Assembly (NCBI GenBank): GCA_948502395.1 | Contig: CAOPES010000006.1 | Span: forward strand, 1 to 64,000 | Reading direction: 5' to 3' | From: an uncultured Clostridia bacterium | GTDB lineage: Bacteria; Bacillota; Clostridia; TANB77; CAG-508 | DNA length: 64,000 nucleotides | Shown: positions 1 through 8,648 of the stretch, piece by piece | Layout: every line of letters starts with the position of its first letter | Position numbering within the stretch: position 1 is the first letter of the stretch | Notes under the pieces: generated by a model | What the model was told of the DNA's origin: nothing | Databases searched by the model: none | The model's input: the letters and a program-made list of their open reading frames with translations, nothing else | Program-made: the position numbers and the translations under genes

Positions 1-1
1 A

Positions 2-208
2 TCAAGACAAAGAGCGATTTGGGATTATAATACAGGTATGAGAACAGCAAGAGAAAAAGGGCTAGAAGAAGGAAGAGAAGATGGTATAAAAGAAGGTGCA
101 AAACTAGAAAAGTTAGAGATTGCTAAAAATATGTTAAAAAAAGGAATTGACATACAAACAATAGAAGAAATCACAGGATTAACAAAAGAAGAAATTGAAA
201 AATTATAA
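2..208 (+). CDS. C-terminus of an Rpn/PD-(D/E)XK-type nuclease (transposase-associated), partial
   Basis: Only the last 68 codons lie in the window; the gene enters from the left edge and ends at TAA 206-208. The visible part is a charged helical tail: an AIWDYNTGMRTA segment, then Glu/Lys/Gly-rich EKGLEEGREDG repeats, then an IEEITGLTKEEIEKL ending. Such G-E-rich coiled tails, closed by a degenerate helix-turn-helix-like ITGLSxEEI motif, are typical of the PD-(D/E)XK nuclease/putative transposase family. A second Rpn-type gene at 10985-12061 ends in a comparable tail (MTKISKEELEELKNEE). The catalytic domain is outside the window, so the family call rests on the tail alone. Confidence 0.6.
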   Translation, partial: SRQRAIWDYNTGMRTAREKGLEEGREDGIKEGAKLEKLEIAKNMLKKGIDIQTIEEITGLTKEEIEKL

Positions 209-228
209 GAAAATAAATAGAACAAAAA

Positions 229-267
229 ATTATCTTAGAAAATATAAATTCTAAGGTAATTTTTTTA
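229..267 (+). terminator. Rho-independent terminator after the Rpn-type gene
   Basis: A 12-bp stem (ATTATCTTAGAA with TTCTAAGGTAAT, one G-T pair) with an 8-nt loop is followed by seven T residues. It lies 20 bp after the stop of the partial gene. Confidence 0.85.
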
Positions 268-305
268 TATGTGTCATACACAAAAATTATTTAATGGAAT
301 AGATA

Positions 306-333
306 TTGACATAATTTATATGCAAAGTATAAA
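306..333 (+). promoter_or_regulatory. Vegetative-type promoter of the first prepilin/FGE gene
   Basis: TTGACA (306-311), a 16-bp spacer and TATAAA (328-333). Spacer and surroundings closely resemble the promoter at 48149-48176 upstream of the second prepilin/FGE gene: both read TTGAC(A/G)TAAT(T/C)TA and end in AAGTATAAAATTT or a near match. This suggests common control or a duplicated promoter. Confidence 0.7.
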
Positions 334-365
334 ATTTCAGAGAACAGAAGAAAGGGGATTAAAAA

Positions 366-1571
366 ATGAAACAGAACGAAATGAAAGGAATTACGTTAAT
401 AGCACTAGTAATAACAATAATTGTGTTGCTAATACTTGCAGGAGTGGCAATTTCGACATTGACAGGTGATAATGGAATATTAACAAAAGCAGTAACAGCA
501 AAAGAAAACACAGAAAAAGCAGCGGAAGAAGAAGCAAGAAAATTAAAAATATTAGAAAACATAGGAACATATAATACAGGGAAAACAGTAGCAGAAGCAA
601 TAGAACAAGACGTACCATATGAAAAAAATACACAAATAGTAGACGAATTTGGAAATAAAATAACAGTACCAGCAGGATTTAAGGTTATAAAAGACAATCC
701 AGCAGACCCAACACCAAGTGTAAAAGACGGAATTGTGATCCAAGATGCAATATATGAAGGAACAATTGGAAGTGAATTTGTATGGATACCAGTAGGGAAT
801 ATTAAGAAGTCAGAAACAGAAACTGTAACAATAAATTTAAGTAGATATACTTTTGATAGTGATGGAAATGAAACTGACCAAGGGACGAATGCAATAAATA
901 GTAGATATACAGAAGATACTCAAGCTAACCATAATTCAGATTATAAAAATGCAATATCAACAGATATAGAAGACTTTAAATTAAAGGCCAGTGCTGAAAG
1001 AAGTGGTGGTTATTATATAGGAAGATATGAAGCAAGGGTAGAAAATTACAATACAAATTCGATAATTACATCAAACGATAATAATGAAACTAACTGGACA
1101 GGATATCAAGCAGAAGAAGGAAAAAAACTGGAACTGGTAACAAAACCAAACAACCAAATATGGAACTATGTAACGCCACACAAAGCATCAGAACTATCAA
1201 GAAGTATGTATGTAGATAAAACATTTACAAGTGATTTAATGAATAGTTATGCGTGGGATACAGCAGTAGTATTTATACAAAAATGTACAAATAGAAATTA
1301 TGCTAATCAAACCAGTTTAAATAAAGAAAAACTAGCAAATAAAGGGACAAACAATTTATCAATAGATAATCAGGATAAAATATGCAATATATGGGATATG
1401 GCAAGTAACTGTTGGGAACATACAACAGAGACATACAAAGATATTAATGATCCATGTACAGGTAGGGGTGGACTTTATGACTATATTAATCTTTATACCG
1501 TACATCGTGGAAATGGCAGCACAACTGCTGTTGCTAGTAATGCTACTTTTCGCCCAATTCTATATTTGTAG
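366..1571 (+). CDS. Prepilin-like protein with C-terminal FGE/C-type-lectin-like fold
   Basis: 401 aa. The N-terminus has a short basic leader, then KGITLIALVITIIVLLILAG, a prepilin-peptidase-type signal (cleavage expected after the Gly) followed by one hydrophobic helix that also drives pilus assembly. The Glu usually found at mature position 5 is absent. Residues of about 30-70 form a charged helix. The C-terminal half carries patches typical of formylglycine-generating-enzyme-like (FGE) folds: EFVWIPVGN, GGYYIGRYEA, NIWDMASNCWEHT, RGGLYDY and the ending FRPILYL. In many gut bacteria such domains are displayed, variable ligand-binding modules rather than enzymes. RBS GAAAGGGG lies 8-10 nt before ATG. 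The last ~110 bp use C- and T-rich codons unlike the A-rich body, as in the paralogue at 48211-50018. Display on a pilus-like fibre is inferred. Confidence 0.7.
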   Translation: MKQNEMKGITLIALVITIIVLLILAGVAISTLTGDNGILTKAVTAKENTEKAAEEEARKLKILENIGTYNTGKTVAEAIEQDVPYEKNTQIVDEFGNKITVPAGFKVIKDNPADPTPSVKDGIVIQDAIYEGTIGSEFVWIPVGNIKKSETETVTINLSRYTFDSDGNETDQGTNAINSRYTEDTQANHNSDYKNAISTDIEDFKLKASAERSGGYYIGRYEARVENYNTNSIITSNDNNETNWTGYQAEEGKKLELVTKPNNQIWNYVTPHKASELSRSMYVDKTFTSDLMNSYAWDTAVVFIQKCTNRNYANQTSLNKEKLANKGTNNLSIDNQDKICNIWDMASNCWEHTTETYKDINDPCTGRGGLYDYINLYTVHRGNGSTTAVASNATFRPILYL

Positions 1572-1668
1572 GATTAAGAGCTAAAAACAAAAATAATGAG
1601 AAAATAATATATATATATATCAATTACTGCAAAAGTAAACAAAATTGAAATTAGTATTCCGCCACCAA

Positions 1669-1697
1669 TTGACAGTTTCACCAATTCATGGTAAAAT
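1669..1697 (+). promoter_or_regulatory. Promoter of the SCIFF operon
   Basis: TTGACA (1669-1674), a 17-bp spacer and TAAAAT (1692-1697), 34 bp upstream of the scfA ATG. This is a near-consensus sigma-A promoter. Confidence 0.75.
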
Positions 1698-1731
1698 AAA
1701 AAAAGCAATGAAAAAGTAGGAGGAACAAAAA

Positions 1732-1878
1732 ATGAAAAGAATAGTAACAATAAAAACAAGAAACTTAGAAGAAAGCGAAAAAAACGGTGGATGTGGAGAA
1801 TGCCAAACATCATGCCAATCAGCATGTAAAACATCATGCGGAGTAGCAAACCAAAAATGCGAAAACGCAAACAAATAA
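1732..1878 (+). CDS. scfA: SCIFF (six-cysteines-in-forty-five) ranthipeptide precursor
   Basis: A 48-aa peptide with six cysteines, at residues 21, 24, 28, 32, 36 and 43. The core reads GCGECQTSCQSACKTSC, the hallmark of the SCIFF family, which is nearly universal in Clostridia. The partner radical SAM enzyme, encoded 97 bp downstream, forms sulfur-to-gamma/alpha-carbon thioether links between these Cys residues and downstream acceptors, giving a ranthipeptide. RBS AGGAGG lies 8 nt before the ATG. The biological role of SCIFF is still uncertain (quorum-type or metabolic signalling has been suggested). The family call is secure from the cysteine spacing and the neighbouring maturase. Confidence 0.95.
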   Translation: MKRIVTIKTRNLEESEKNGGCGECQTSCQSACKTSCGVANQKCENANK

Positions 1879-1896
1879 TCAAATAAAAAACAAAAG

Positions 1897-1943
1897 AATT
1901 GCCGGACGCCAAATAAAAACAATTTGGAACGGCAATTTATTTT
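1897..1943 (+). terminator. Hairpin between scfA and scfB (attenuating terminator)
   Basis: A two-part stem (AATTGCCG with CGGCAATT, then GCCAAAT with ATTTGG) is followed by a short T-rich run. In this position it would end most transcripts after the abundant small peptide and let a fraction read through to the maturase, a common layout for precursor/maturase pairs. Confidence 0.7.
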
Positions 1944-1975
1944 GAAAATTATTAGAAAAAATAGGAGAAATAAAT

Positions 1976-3364
1976 ATGATACACCAATACAAATTAAATG
2001 GATTTAACATAGTACTAGACACATATAGTGGAGCAGTACACTGCGTAGACGACCTAAGCTATGACATAATTGAATTATATGAAATAAAAAGCAAAGAAGA
2101 AATAAAACAAAAAATGCAAGAAAAATATGAAGAAATAACAGAAAAAGACATAGAAGAAACATTTGAAGAAATAGAAAATCTAAAAAAAGAAGGGAAACTA
2201 TTTACAAAAGACATCTTCGAAAACAAAGAACTAGACTTAAAGAAAAGAGACACAGTAGTAAAAGCACTATGTTTACATATAGCACACACATGTAACCTAA
2301 ACTGCGAATACTGCTTTGCAGGCCAAGGAAAATATCATGGAGAAGATGCATTAATGAGTTTTGAAGTTGGAAAACAAGCATTAGATTTCCTAGTAAAAAA
2401 CTCAGGAACAAGAAAAAATTTAGAAGTAGACTTCTTTGGTGGAGAGCCACTTGTAAACTTCGATGTTGTAAAACAACTAGTGGAATACGCAAGAAGTATA
2501 GAAAAAGAAGCAGGCAAAAATTTCAGATTTACACTAACAACAAATGGTGTACTTCTAGATGATGATGTAATAGACTTCCTAAATAAAGAAATGAACAATG
2601 TAGTACTAAGCCTTGACGGAAGAAAAGAAGTTCATGACAGATTAAGAAAAAAATTAAATGGAGACGGAAGCTATGATATAATAGTGCCAAAATTCAAAAA
2701 CTTTGTAGAAAAAAGGGGAAACAAAGAATACTACATGAGAGGAACATTCACAAGAAATAACCTAGATTTCACAAATGACATATTCCATATGGCAGACCTT
2801 GGATTTACAGAACTATCAATGGAACCAGTAGTATCAAGTCCAGACGCAGAATACGGACTAAAAGAAGAAGACTTAGAAAAAATCTATGAACAATATGAAA
2901 TACTAGCAAAAGAAATGATAAAAAGAAAAAAACAAGGAAATCCATTTACATTTTACCACTATATGATAGACCTATCAGCAGGACCATGTATTTATAAAAG
3001 AATAACAGGATGTGGTTCAGGAACAGAATACTTAGCAGTAACACCGTCAGGAGATTTTTATCCATGTCACCAATTTGTTGGAGACAAAAAATTCTTAATG
3101 GGAAATGTCAAAGACGGAGTAACAAATACGAAAATAAGAGATGAATTTAAACTATGCAATGCATATTCAAGAAAAGAATGTAAAGACTGTTGGGCAAAAC
3201 TATATTGCAGTGGTGGATGTTCAGCAAATGCTTACCACGCAACAGGTAGCATAAATAATGTATATGAATATGGTTGCAAATTATTCAAAAAAAGAATTGA
3301 ATGTGCAATTATGGTAAAAATAGCAGAAGCAATGGAAGAAGACGAAATGTTAGCAACTTGCTAG
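1976..3364 (+). CDS. scfB: Thioether cross-link-forming SCIFF peptide maturase (radical SAM/SPASM)
   Basis: 462 aa. The N-terminal ~90 residues form a RiPP recognition element-like region. The radical SAM motif CNLNCEYC (CX3CX2C, around residue 106) binds the [4Fe-4S] cluster that cleaves SAM. FFGGEPL and TTNGVLL are further core motifs. The C-terminal SPASM region has many cysteines (GCGSG, CHQF, CNAYSRKECKDCW, YCSGGCSANAY, YGCKLF) for auxiliary clusters. Adjacency to scfA and full length identify the substrate. RBS AGGAG lies before ATG 1976. It acts in the cytoplasm on the unmodified peptide. Confidence 0.95.
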   Translation: MIHQYKLNGFNIVLDTYSGAVHCVDDLSYDIIELYEIKSKEEIKQKMQEKYEEITEKDIEETFEEIENLKKEGKLFTKDIFENKELDLKKRDTVVKALCLHIAHTCNLNCEYCFAGQGKYHGEDALMSFEVGKQALDFLVKNSGTRKNLEVDFFGGEPLVNFDVVKQLVEYARSIEKEAGKNFRFTLTTNGVLLDDDVIDFLNKEMNNVVLSLDGRKEVHDRLRKKLNGDGSYDIIVPKFKNFVEKRGNKEYYMRGTFTRNNLDFTNDIFHMADLGFTELSMEPVVSSPDAEYGLKEEDLEKIYEQYEILAKEMIKRKKQGNPFTFYHYMIDLSAGPCIYKRITGCGSGTEYLAVTPSGDFYPCHQFVGDKKFLMGNVKDGVTNTKIRDEFKLCNAYSRKECKDCWAKLYCSGGCSANAYHATGSINNVYEYGCKLFKKRIECAIMVKIAEAMEEDEMLATC

Positions 3365-3418
3365 ATAAAGAAAGCAAAAATGCAATAAACTTGCTAAAAG
3401 CAAGAAAGGGAAAATAAA

Positions 3419-4835
3419 ATGGAGAATTTATATAATAAATTAGAAAATTATAATGAACAAAACTATTGCCCAATGCATATGCCAGGACATAAAAGAAACA
3501 CACAATTATTAGGAAGTAAACTACCATACAACATTGATATAACAGAAATAAACGGATTTGACGACCTGCATAACCCACAAGGAGTAATAAAAGAAATTCA
3601 AAAAAAAGCCCAAAAACTTTTTGGGACAGGCCAAAGAAGTTTTATGTTGGTAAATGGTAGCACATGTGGACTTTTAGCAGGAATAAGAGCAGTGGTAAAG
3701 CCACGGAGACAAAATTCTAGTTGCTAGAAATTGCCATAAATCTGTGTACAATGCAATTGAGCTAAACTTTTTAGAGCCAATTTATTTAAAACCTAATATA
3801 AATCAATATGGAATTGAAGAAGAAATATCAGTTGAAGAAATTCAAACTAAAATAGAGCAAAACCAAGATATAAAGCTTGTTGTAATAACGTCTCCAACAT
3901 ATGAAGGTGTAATTAGTAAAATAAAAGAAATAGTAAAAATAGCGCATAGATATTCAATACCAGTATTAGTAGATGAAGCACATGGTGCACATCTTAATTT
4001 TGATAAGACCTTAAAACAATATGAAGCATTAAATTCAGGAGCAGATATCGTAATACAAAGTTTACACAAAACATTGCCAGCTTTAACACAGACAGCAATT
4101 ATGCACATAAATAGTGAATTTGTAGACGAAAAGAAAATAGAAACTCAATTGGCAATATTTGAAACAAGTAGTCCATCTTACATATTGATGTCTTCTATTC
4201 AAGAATGCTTAAATATATTAGAGAATAAAGGAAAAGAGCTATTTGAAGAATATAGTAAAAAATTAGAAAAATTTTATGAAGAAACAAAAAGTCTTGAAAA
4301 ACTTAAAATATTAGGAAATATTGTTTCTGACAAACTTATATATGACAAAGGAAAAATTGTAGTAATAACCAAAGGGACGAACTTAACTGGAAAAGAATTA
4401 GCTAATATTCTAAGAAATAAATATAAAATTGAAGTAGAAATGAGTTCTATTAATTACGTTATCGCAATGACTAGCATTTGTGATAGTACAGAAAATTTTG
4501 AAAGATTAATTATGGCTCTGAAAGAGATAGACAAGCAAGTGGAACATACAAAAACTAACGAAATAGATTATATAGTCAATATCCCTAAAAAAGCTATGAG
4601 TATAAACCAAGCGATTTTTGCTGAAAAATCGGAATTGATTAATATAGAAGATGCTAGAAATAAAATTTGTAAAGAGTATGTTTGGGTTTATCCACCAGGG
4701 GTTCCATTGATTACGCCAGGAGAGATTTTTGATCAAACTATAATTGATAAGTTATTGCAGTTTGAAGCTTCAAATATAGAAGTACGTACATCTTCTGGGA
4801 ACTTTCCACATATAATTGTGACTGATTGTTACTAG
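3419..4835 (+). CDS. Orn/Lys/Arg decarboxylase-family PLP enzyme, read through a +1 frameshift at CGG 3704
   Basis: Frame 1 runs from ATG 3419 to the in-frame codon CGG at 3704-3706 and stops at 3727. Skipping C3704 gives VVKP-GDKILVARNCHKSVYNAI and continues to TAG 4833-4835, 471 aa in all, the usual length for short clostridial decarboxylases. The N-terminus shows PMHMPGHKR and DITEINGFDDLHNP. The PLP site has LVDEAHGAH and SLHKTLPALTQTA (the Lys forms the Schiff base). The C-terminal OKR_DC domain has YPPGVPLITPGEI. It decarboxylates a basic amino acid to a polyamine precursor (Arg to agmatine or Lys to cadaverine; sequence alone does not decide). RBS AAAGGGAAA precedes ATG. The stop codon lies inside the foldback repeat at 4826-5268, so that insertion may have reset the C-terminus. 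Confidence 0.85.
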
Positions 4836-5268
4836 TTAATAGTTTAATTTAATAGTTTAATGATTTTCAGGGGGGAAAGGGACGCAAAATTTAGCTTTTA
4901 TTTTGTTCATTCCATTTGATAAGAATATGTATGTTTATAAAAAAAGGAGCTTTCACTCAGGCTCAAGTAATTATTTTATTTTTTGAATAAATTATGAATG
5001 TGCCCTGAAATAAGGTTAGAAATTCTTTAATTATTTTATGGAAAGAGTTCACACTTGCTGTGGAAGGGAGCCATAAAATAATTTTAGAATTTCTTTGCTT
5101 ATGTAAGAAACCGAAGAATTTATGAAAAAAATAAAATAATTACTTGCCCGCGAACATTACTTTTTTTATAAACTTACATATTCTATATCTCATTCCAATC
5201 AAACCATAAAAGCTAAATTTTGCGTCCCATTCCCCCCTGAAAATCACTAAACCATTAACTAGTAACAA
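4826..5268. repeat. 443-bp foldback (long imperfect inverted repeat) element
   Basis: The left tip TTGTTACTAGTTAAT (from 4826) is the exact reverse complement of the right tip ATTAACTAGTAACAA (to 5268). Inner segments continue to match: TGATTTTCAGGGGGGAA with TTCCCCCCTGAAAATCA, GGGACGCAAAATTTAGCTTTTA with its complement near 5210-5230, CAAGTAATTATTTTATTTTTT with its complement near 5120-5150, and AGAAATTCT with a near match around 5090. The whole element folds on itself and contains no convincing gene. It may be a MITE or a large structured RNA. It fills most of the 549-bp gap between the decarboxylase and asp23. Confidence 0.75.
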
Positions 5269-5316
5269 ATGATTAAGAATTTTTTGTGAAAACAGTTGTA
5301 AAAAAAGGAAAAAATT

Positions 5317-5355
5317 GATATACTTATAACGAGAAAAATAAGTATATCTTTTTTT
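5317..5355 (+). terminator. Terminator-like hairpin just upstream of asp23
   Basis: A perfect 10-bp stem GATATACTTA/TAAGTATATC with a 12-nt loop is followed by seven T. The left arm also contains a possible -10 box (TATACT, 5319-5324) with TTGTAA 17 bp upstream, so a promoter for asp23 may overlap the hairpin. If so, the RNA would start within it and not fold the full stem. Confidence 0.6.
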
Positions 5356-5384
5356 ACAAAGAATACTTAAAAGGAGGAAGAAAA

Positions 5385-5834
5385 ATGAGTGAAGAAAATA
5401 AGAATGAAGAGATTGTAGAACTAGAAAACGAAATAACAACAACAGCAGAAGATAATGGAATAAAAATATCAGATGACGTAGTAGCAGTAATAGCAGGAGT
5501 AGCAGTATCAGAAGTTCCAGGAGTAGCAGGAATGTCAGGCGGATTTGCAGGCGGAATAAGTGAAGTACTAAGTGGAAAGAAAAATCTAGCAAAAGGAATA
5601 AAAGTAGAAGTAGCAGACACAGATGCAAAGATAGATGTAAACATCATAGTAGAATATGGAACAAGAATACCAGATGTGGCATTTGAAATCCAAACAAGAG
5701 TAAAAAAAGCAGTAGAGAATATGACAGGATTAAAAGTAGAAGAAGTAAATGTACATGTTCAAGGTGTTAACACAGATGTTGTAAAAACAGAAAAACAAGA
5801 AGAACGTGAAGAAAGCGAAAATAACGAAAACTAA
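5385..5834 (+). CDS. Asp23/Gls24 family envelope stress response protein
   Basis: 149 aa. The Asp23 domain (residues ~25-125) shows ISDDVVAVIAGVAVSEVPGVAGMSGG, KGIKVEVADTDAKIDVNIIVEYG and VEEVNVHVQGV, all characteristic. The N-terminus is acidic and the C-terminus (~125-149) is a charged tail. In staphylococci Asp23 is an abundant protein tethered beneath the membrane by AmaP and linked to cell-envelope homeostasis. Here amaP and a DUF2273 gene follow within ~50 bp each, reproducing the known module. RBS AAAGGAGGAAG precedes ATG. Confidence 0.93.
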   Translation: MSEENKNEEIVELENEITTTAEDNGIKISDDVVAVIAGVAVSEVPGVAGMSGGFAGGISEVLSGKKNLAKGIKVEVADTDAKIDVNIIVEYGTRIPDVAFEIQTRVKKAVENMTGLKVEEVNVHVQGVNTDVVKTEKQEEREESENNEN

Positions 5835-5887
5835 AATATAAATAAAGTTAAAATAATAAAGGAAACACGAAAAGGAGAAAAAAAGAA

Positions 5888-6445
5888 ATGAAAATTTTAG
5901 AAAAACTTACACTAATCATATATTCAAACATTATATTGATTTTATCAATAATATTATGCTTATTAGTATTTGGATGGCTAGACACATCACTAGTAGGTGG
6001 AATAGTAAATCAAATTATAGCAGGAGAAGTATCAAGCAAAATAGTACTTGGAATAAGCTTTGTATTTATTTTACTTTCAATTAGATGCATATTCTTTGAT
6101 TCAACATCAAAAGAGCAAATAAAGGAAAGACAAGGAGTTTTACTAGAAAACGAAAGTGGAAAATTAATGATATCAAAAGAAACAATTGAAAACTTAGTAA
6201 ACTCAGTAGCATTGAACTTCCAAAGTGCAGAAGATGTAATAACAAGAGTAGAATTAGATAAAGAAAACAATGTAAAAGTATTTGTTAATTTAATAGTAAC
6301 ATCAGATGCAATAATAAAAGATTTATCAGCAAATCTTCAAGCTAAAATAAAAGAAAAAATAAAAATGGCAACAGATTTAGAAGTAAAAGAAGTAAATATT
6401 ACAGTAAAAAAAGTTGCAGCAAAACCAAAACAAGAAGAAGCATAA
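5888..6445 (+). CDS. amaP: Alkaline shock response membrane anchor protein AmaP
   Basis: 185 aa. Two membrane helices occupy residues ~8-28 and ~48-68, joined by a short loop (WLDTSLVGGIVNQIIAG). The cytoplasmic C-terminal part (~90-175) repeats the Asp23-like fold: ISKETIENLVNSVALNF, NVKVFVNLIVTSDA and EVKEVNITVKKV. AmaP anchors Asp23 to the membrane. Position between asp23 and the DUF2273 gene supports the call. RBS AAAGGAG. Confidence 0.88.
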   Translation: MKILEKLTLIIYSNIILILSIILCLLVFGWLDTSLVGGIVNQIIAGEVSSKIVLGISFVFILLSIRCIFFDSTSKEQIKERQGVLLENESGKLMISKETIENLVNSVALNFQSAEDVITRVELDKENNVKVFVNLIVTSDAIIKDLSANLQAKIKEKIKMATDLEVKEVNITVKKVAAKPKQEEA

Positions 6446-6482
6446 ACTTTTATAAAGATGAAATAGAAAGGAACATGATAAA

Positions 6483-6686
6483 ATGGGTGGATTTAAAGAA
6501 TTCTGGAATCAATATAAAGGTGCAATTATTGGAGTTATAATTGCAACATTAATACTTATAACTAGATTACACGATTTAATACTAGCAATTGTTGTACTAA
6601 TTTTAGGAGCATTTGTTGGAAATTATGTACAAAACAATAAAGATTTTGTAAAAACAAAATTGAAAAATTTTATCGACAAAATGTAG
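6483..6686 (+). CDS. DUF2273 small integral membrane protein
   Basis: 67 aa with two closely spaced hydrophobic helices (GAIIGVIIATLILIT and LILAIVVLILGAFVGNYV) and a basic C-terminal tail. This matches DUF2273, which accompanies Asp23/AmaP genes in Bacillota. Its molecular role is unknown; a part in the membrane assembly of Asp23 is inferred from context. RBS GAAAGGAAC. Confidence 0.85.
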   Translation: MGGFKEFWNQYKGAIIGVIIATLILITRLHDLILAIVVLILGAFVGNYVQNNKDFVKTKLKNFIDKM

Positions 6687-6710
6687 ATTTAAATATAGAA
6701 GGGGAATAAA

Positions 6711-7124
6711 ATGAATCGTTCAGAAATAAGAGAGCAAGCATTCAAACTAATATATAGCTTAGAAATACAAAAGCAAGAAAACCTGGAAGAACAAGTAGAA
6801 CTATATATAGAAAGTAACAATATAAAAAGTAAAGATGCAATAGAATACATAAAAGACGCAGTTTTAGGAATTGAAAACAACAAAGAAGAGATAATTCAAA
6901 ATATAGAAAAAAACTTGAAATCTGACTGGAAAATTGAAAGAATTTCTAAAATGGATTTATCAATATTAAAACTTGCTATATATGAAATAAAATACAAAGA
7001 AATACCATTTAAAGTAGTTATAAACGAAGCAGTTGAATTAGCAAAAAAATATGGAGAAGATAATTCAAAAAACTTTGTTAATGGAATATTAGCAAGTGTT
7101 GTAAAAGAACAAAAGGAAGATTAA
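6711..7124 (+). CDS. nusB: Transcription antitermination factor NusB
   Basis: 137 aa, all helical. N-terminal RSEIREQAFKLIYSLEIQ and C-terminal YKEIPFKVVINEAVELAKKYGEDNSKNFVNGIL are the NusB signature. NusB binds boxA RNA with NusE (S10) to prevent premature termination in rRNA operons. The gene is followed after 3 bp by xseA, the usual clostridial order. RBS AGAAGGGGAA. Confidence 0.95.
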   Translation: MNRSEIREQAFKLIYSLEIQKQENLEEQVELYIESNNIKSKDAIEYIKDAVLGIENNKEEIIQNIEKNLKSDWKIERISKMDLSILKLAIYEIKYKEIPFKVVINEAVELAKKYGEDNSKNFVNGILASVVKEQKED

Positions 7125-7127
7125 AAA

Positions 7128-8321
7128 ATGAAATATGCAAATTTAGCAATAACAGTTTCTGATTTAAATCGATATATAAAAGATAAAATAGCAGATGACG
7201 AAAACCTAAACAACATATTAATAAAAGGCGAAATATCAAACTTTAAAAATCACTATACAGGACATATGTATTTTACATTAAAAGATGAAAATTCACTAAT
7301 AAAATGTATAATGTTCAAAACCTATGCACAAAAACTAACTTTCATGCCAAAAGACGGTATGAAAGTTATGATTTTGGGCGGAGTATCTGTGTTTGAAAGA
7401 GACGGAGTTTATCAAATTTATGCAAGAACAATGGAAGAAGACGGATTAGGAGACCTATATACAAAATATCAGGAATTAAAGGCAAGACTGGAAGAGCAAG
7501 GACTTTTTGATGAAATGCATAAACAAAAAATTCCAATGTTACCTAAGGTAGTAGGTGTTTTAACATCACAAACAGGATCTGTAATAAGAGATATAATAAA
7601 TGTATCAACAAGAAGAAATCCAAATGTAAATATCAGACTATTACCAGTACCAGTGCAAGGTGAAGGTGCAGCAGAGAAAATTGCTCAAGGAATAGACTTT
7701 ATGAATGAAAATAACTTAGCTGATGTGCTAATTATAGCAAGAGGTGGTGGTTCATTAGAAGACTTATGGCCATTTAATGAAGAAATTGTTGCACATAGCA
7801 TATATAAATCTAAAATACCTGTAATATCAGCAGTAGGACATGAAACAGACTTTACAATAGCAGATTTTGTAGCAGACCTAAGAGCACCAACACCGTCAGC
7901 GGCGGCAGAACTAGCAGTGCCTGATATATATGAAGTTCAAAGAAAGATTTATAGTTATCAAGATAGATTAAAAATGTCCTTAATAAAAAAGGTAGAATTA
8001 ATGAAAATGCGTTATGAAAAATGTATGGCAAGTTCAGCATTTAGAGAACCATTGAGAAAAATTAATGACAATTACTTAAAAGTAGATTTATATATAAAAC
8101 AGTTAGAAAATAAAATCAAAACAATACAAGAAAAAGAAAAATCAAGATATATCGAGCTAATTGCAAAGCTAGACACACTTAGTCCACTTAAAACTTTATA
8201 TAGGGGATATTCAATTACAGAAAAAGAAGGCAAAATTATAAAAAGTAAAAATGATGTAAAAAAAGACGATTTAGTTGATATTAGGTTTGCAGACGGCAAG
8301 AAGCAAGCAATAATAGTGTAA
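7128..8321 (+). CDS. xseA: Exodeoxyribonuclease VII large subunit
   Basis: 397 aa. The N-terminal OB fold (residues ~1-100) carries TVSDLNRYIKDKI and LIKGEISNFKNHYTGHMYFTLKD. The catalytic region has GVLTSQTGSVIRDIINV, ARGGGSLEDLWPFNEE and AVGHETDFTIADFVADLRAPTPSAAAEL. A long coiled-coil region follows, ending in RGYSITEKEGK. With XseB it degrades single-stranded DNA to oligonucleotides. The A-rich RBS lies within the end of nusB (AGGAAGATT), so translation is probably coupled. Confidence 0.96.
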   Translation: MKYANLAITVSDLNRYIKDKIADDENLNNILIKGEISNFKNHYTGHMYFTLKDENSLIKCIMFKTYAQKLTFMPKDGMKVMILGGVSVFERDGVYQIYARTMEEDGLGDLYTKYQELKARLEEQGLFDEMHKQKIPMLPKVVGVLTSQTGSVIRDIINVSTRRNPNVNIRLLPVPVQGEGAAEKIAQGIDFMNENNLADVLIIARGGGSLEDLWPFNEEIVAHSIYKSKIPVISAVGHETDFTIADFVADLRAPTPSAAAELAVPDIYEVQRKIYSYQDRLKMSLIKKVELMKMRYEKCMASSAFREPLRKINDNYLKVDLYIKQLENKIKTIQEKEKSRYIELIAKLDTLSPLKTLYRGYSITEKEGKIIKSKNDVKKDDLVDIRFADGKKQAIIV

Positions 8322-8366
8322 AGCACATAAAATACCTAGGGTAAAAGATATTGAAGGGAGCACAAA

Positions 8367-8582
8367 ATGAGCAAAAACTTTGAAGAACAAATGGAAGAAT
8401 TAGAAAAAATTGTTGGAGAATTAGAAAAAGGTGACTTAAATTTAGACGATTCTGTTTCTAAATTTGAAGAAGGAATCAAAATATCTAAATCTTGTAACAA
8501 AATGTTAGAAGAAGCAGAAAAGAAAATAACTATGTTAGTCAATAAAGACGGAGAAATATCAGAAGAAGACTTTGAAGCATAA
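8367..8582 (+). CDS. xseB: Exodeoxyribonuclease VII small subunit
   Basis: 71 aa, two helices: FEEQMEELEKIVGELEKGDLNLDDSVSKFEEGIKISK is the family signature. Several XseB subunits bind one XseA. It lies 45 bp after xseA with RBS GAAGGGAGC. Normal length. Confidence 0.95.
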   Translation: MSKNFEEQMEELEKIVGELEKGDLNLDDSVSKFEEGIKISKSCNKMLEEAEKKITMLVNKDGEISEEDFEA

Positions 8583-8648
8583 GAATAATTATGTTTTATT
8601 AAAACAATAATAAAGAGAGAGTTTAATGAAAATGCGAAAGGGGAAAAT

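Noticed and set aside
4836..5384. Search for a gene or tRNA in the large gap after the decarboxylase
   Set aside because: Only the foldback and a terminator-like hairpin are present; no tRNA cloverleaf or supported reading frame was seen. No rRNA or tRNA gene was recognised anywhere in the window.
5140..5628. Long Leu-rich open frame on the minus strand across the foldback and asp23
   Set aside because: It is the antisense of A-rich coding DNA and the foldback, with no ribosome binding site and only low-complexity Leu/Phe content. Many similar Leu-rich minus-strand frames across the window were dropped for the same reason.
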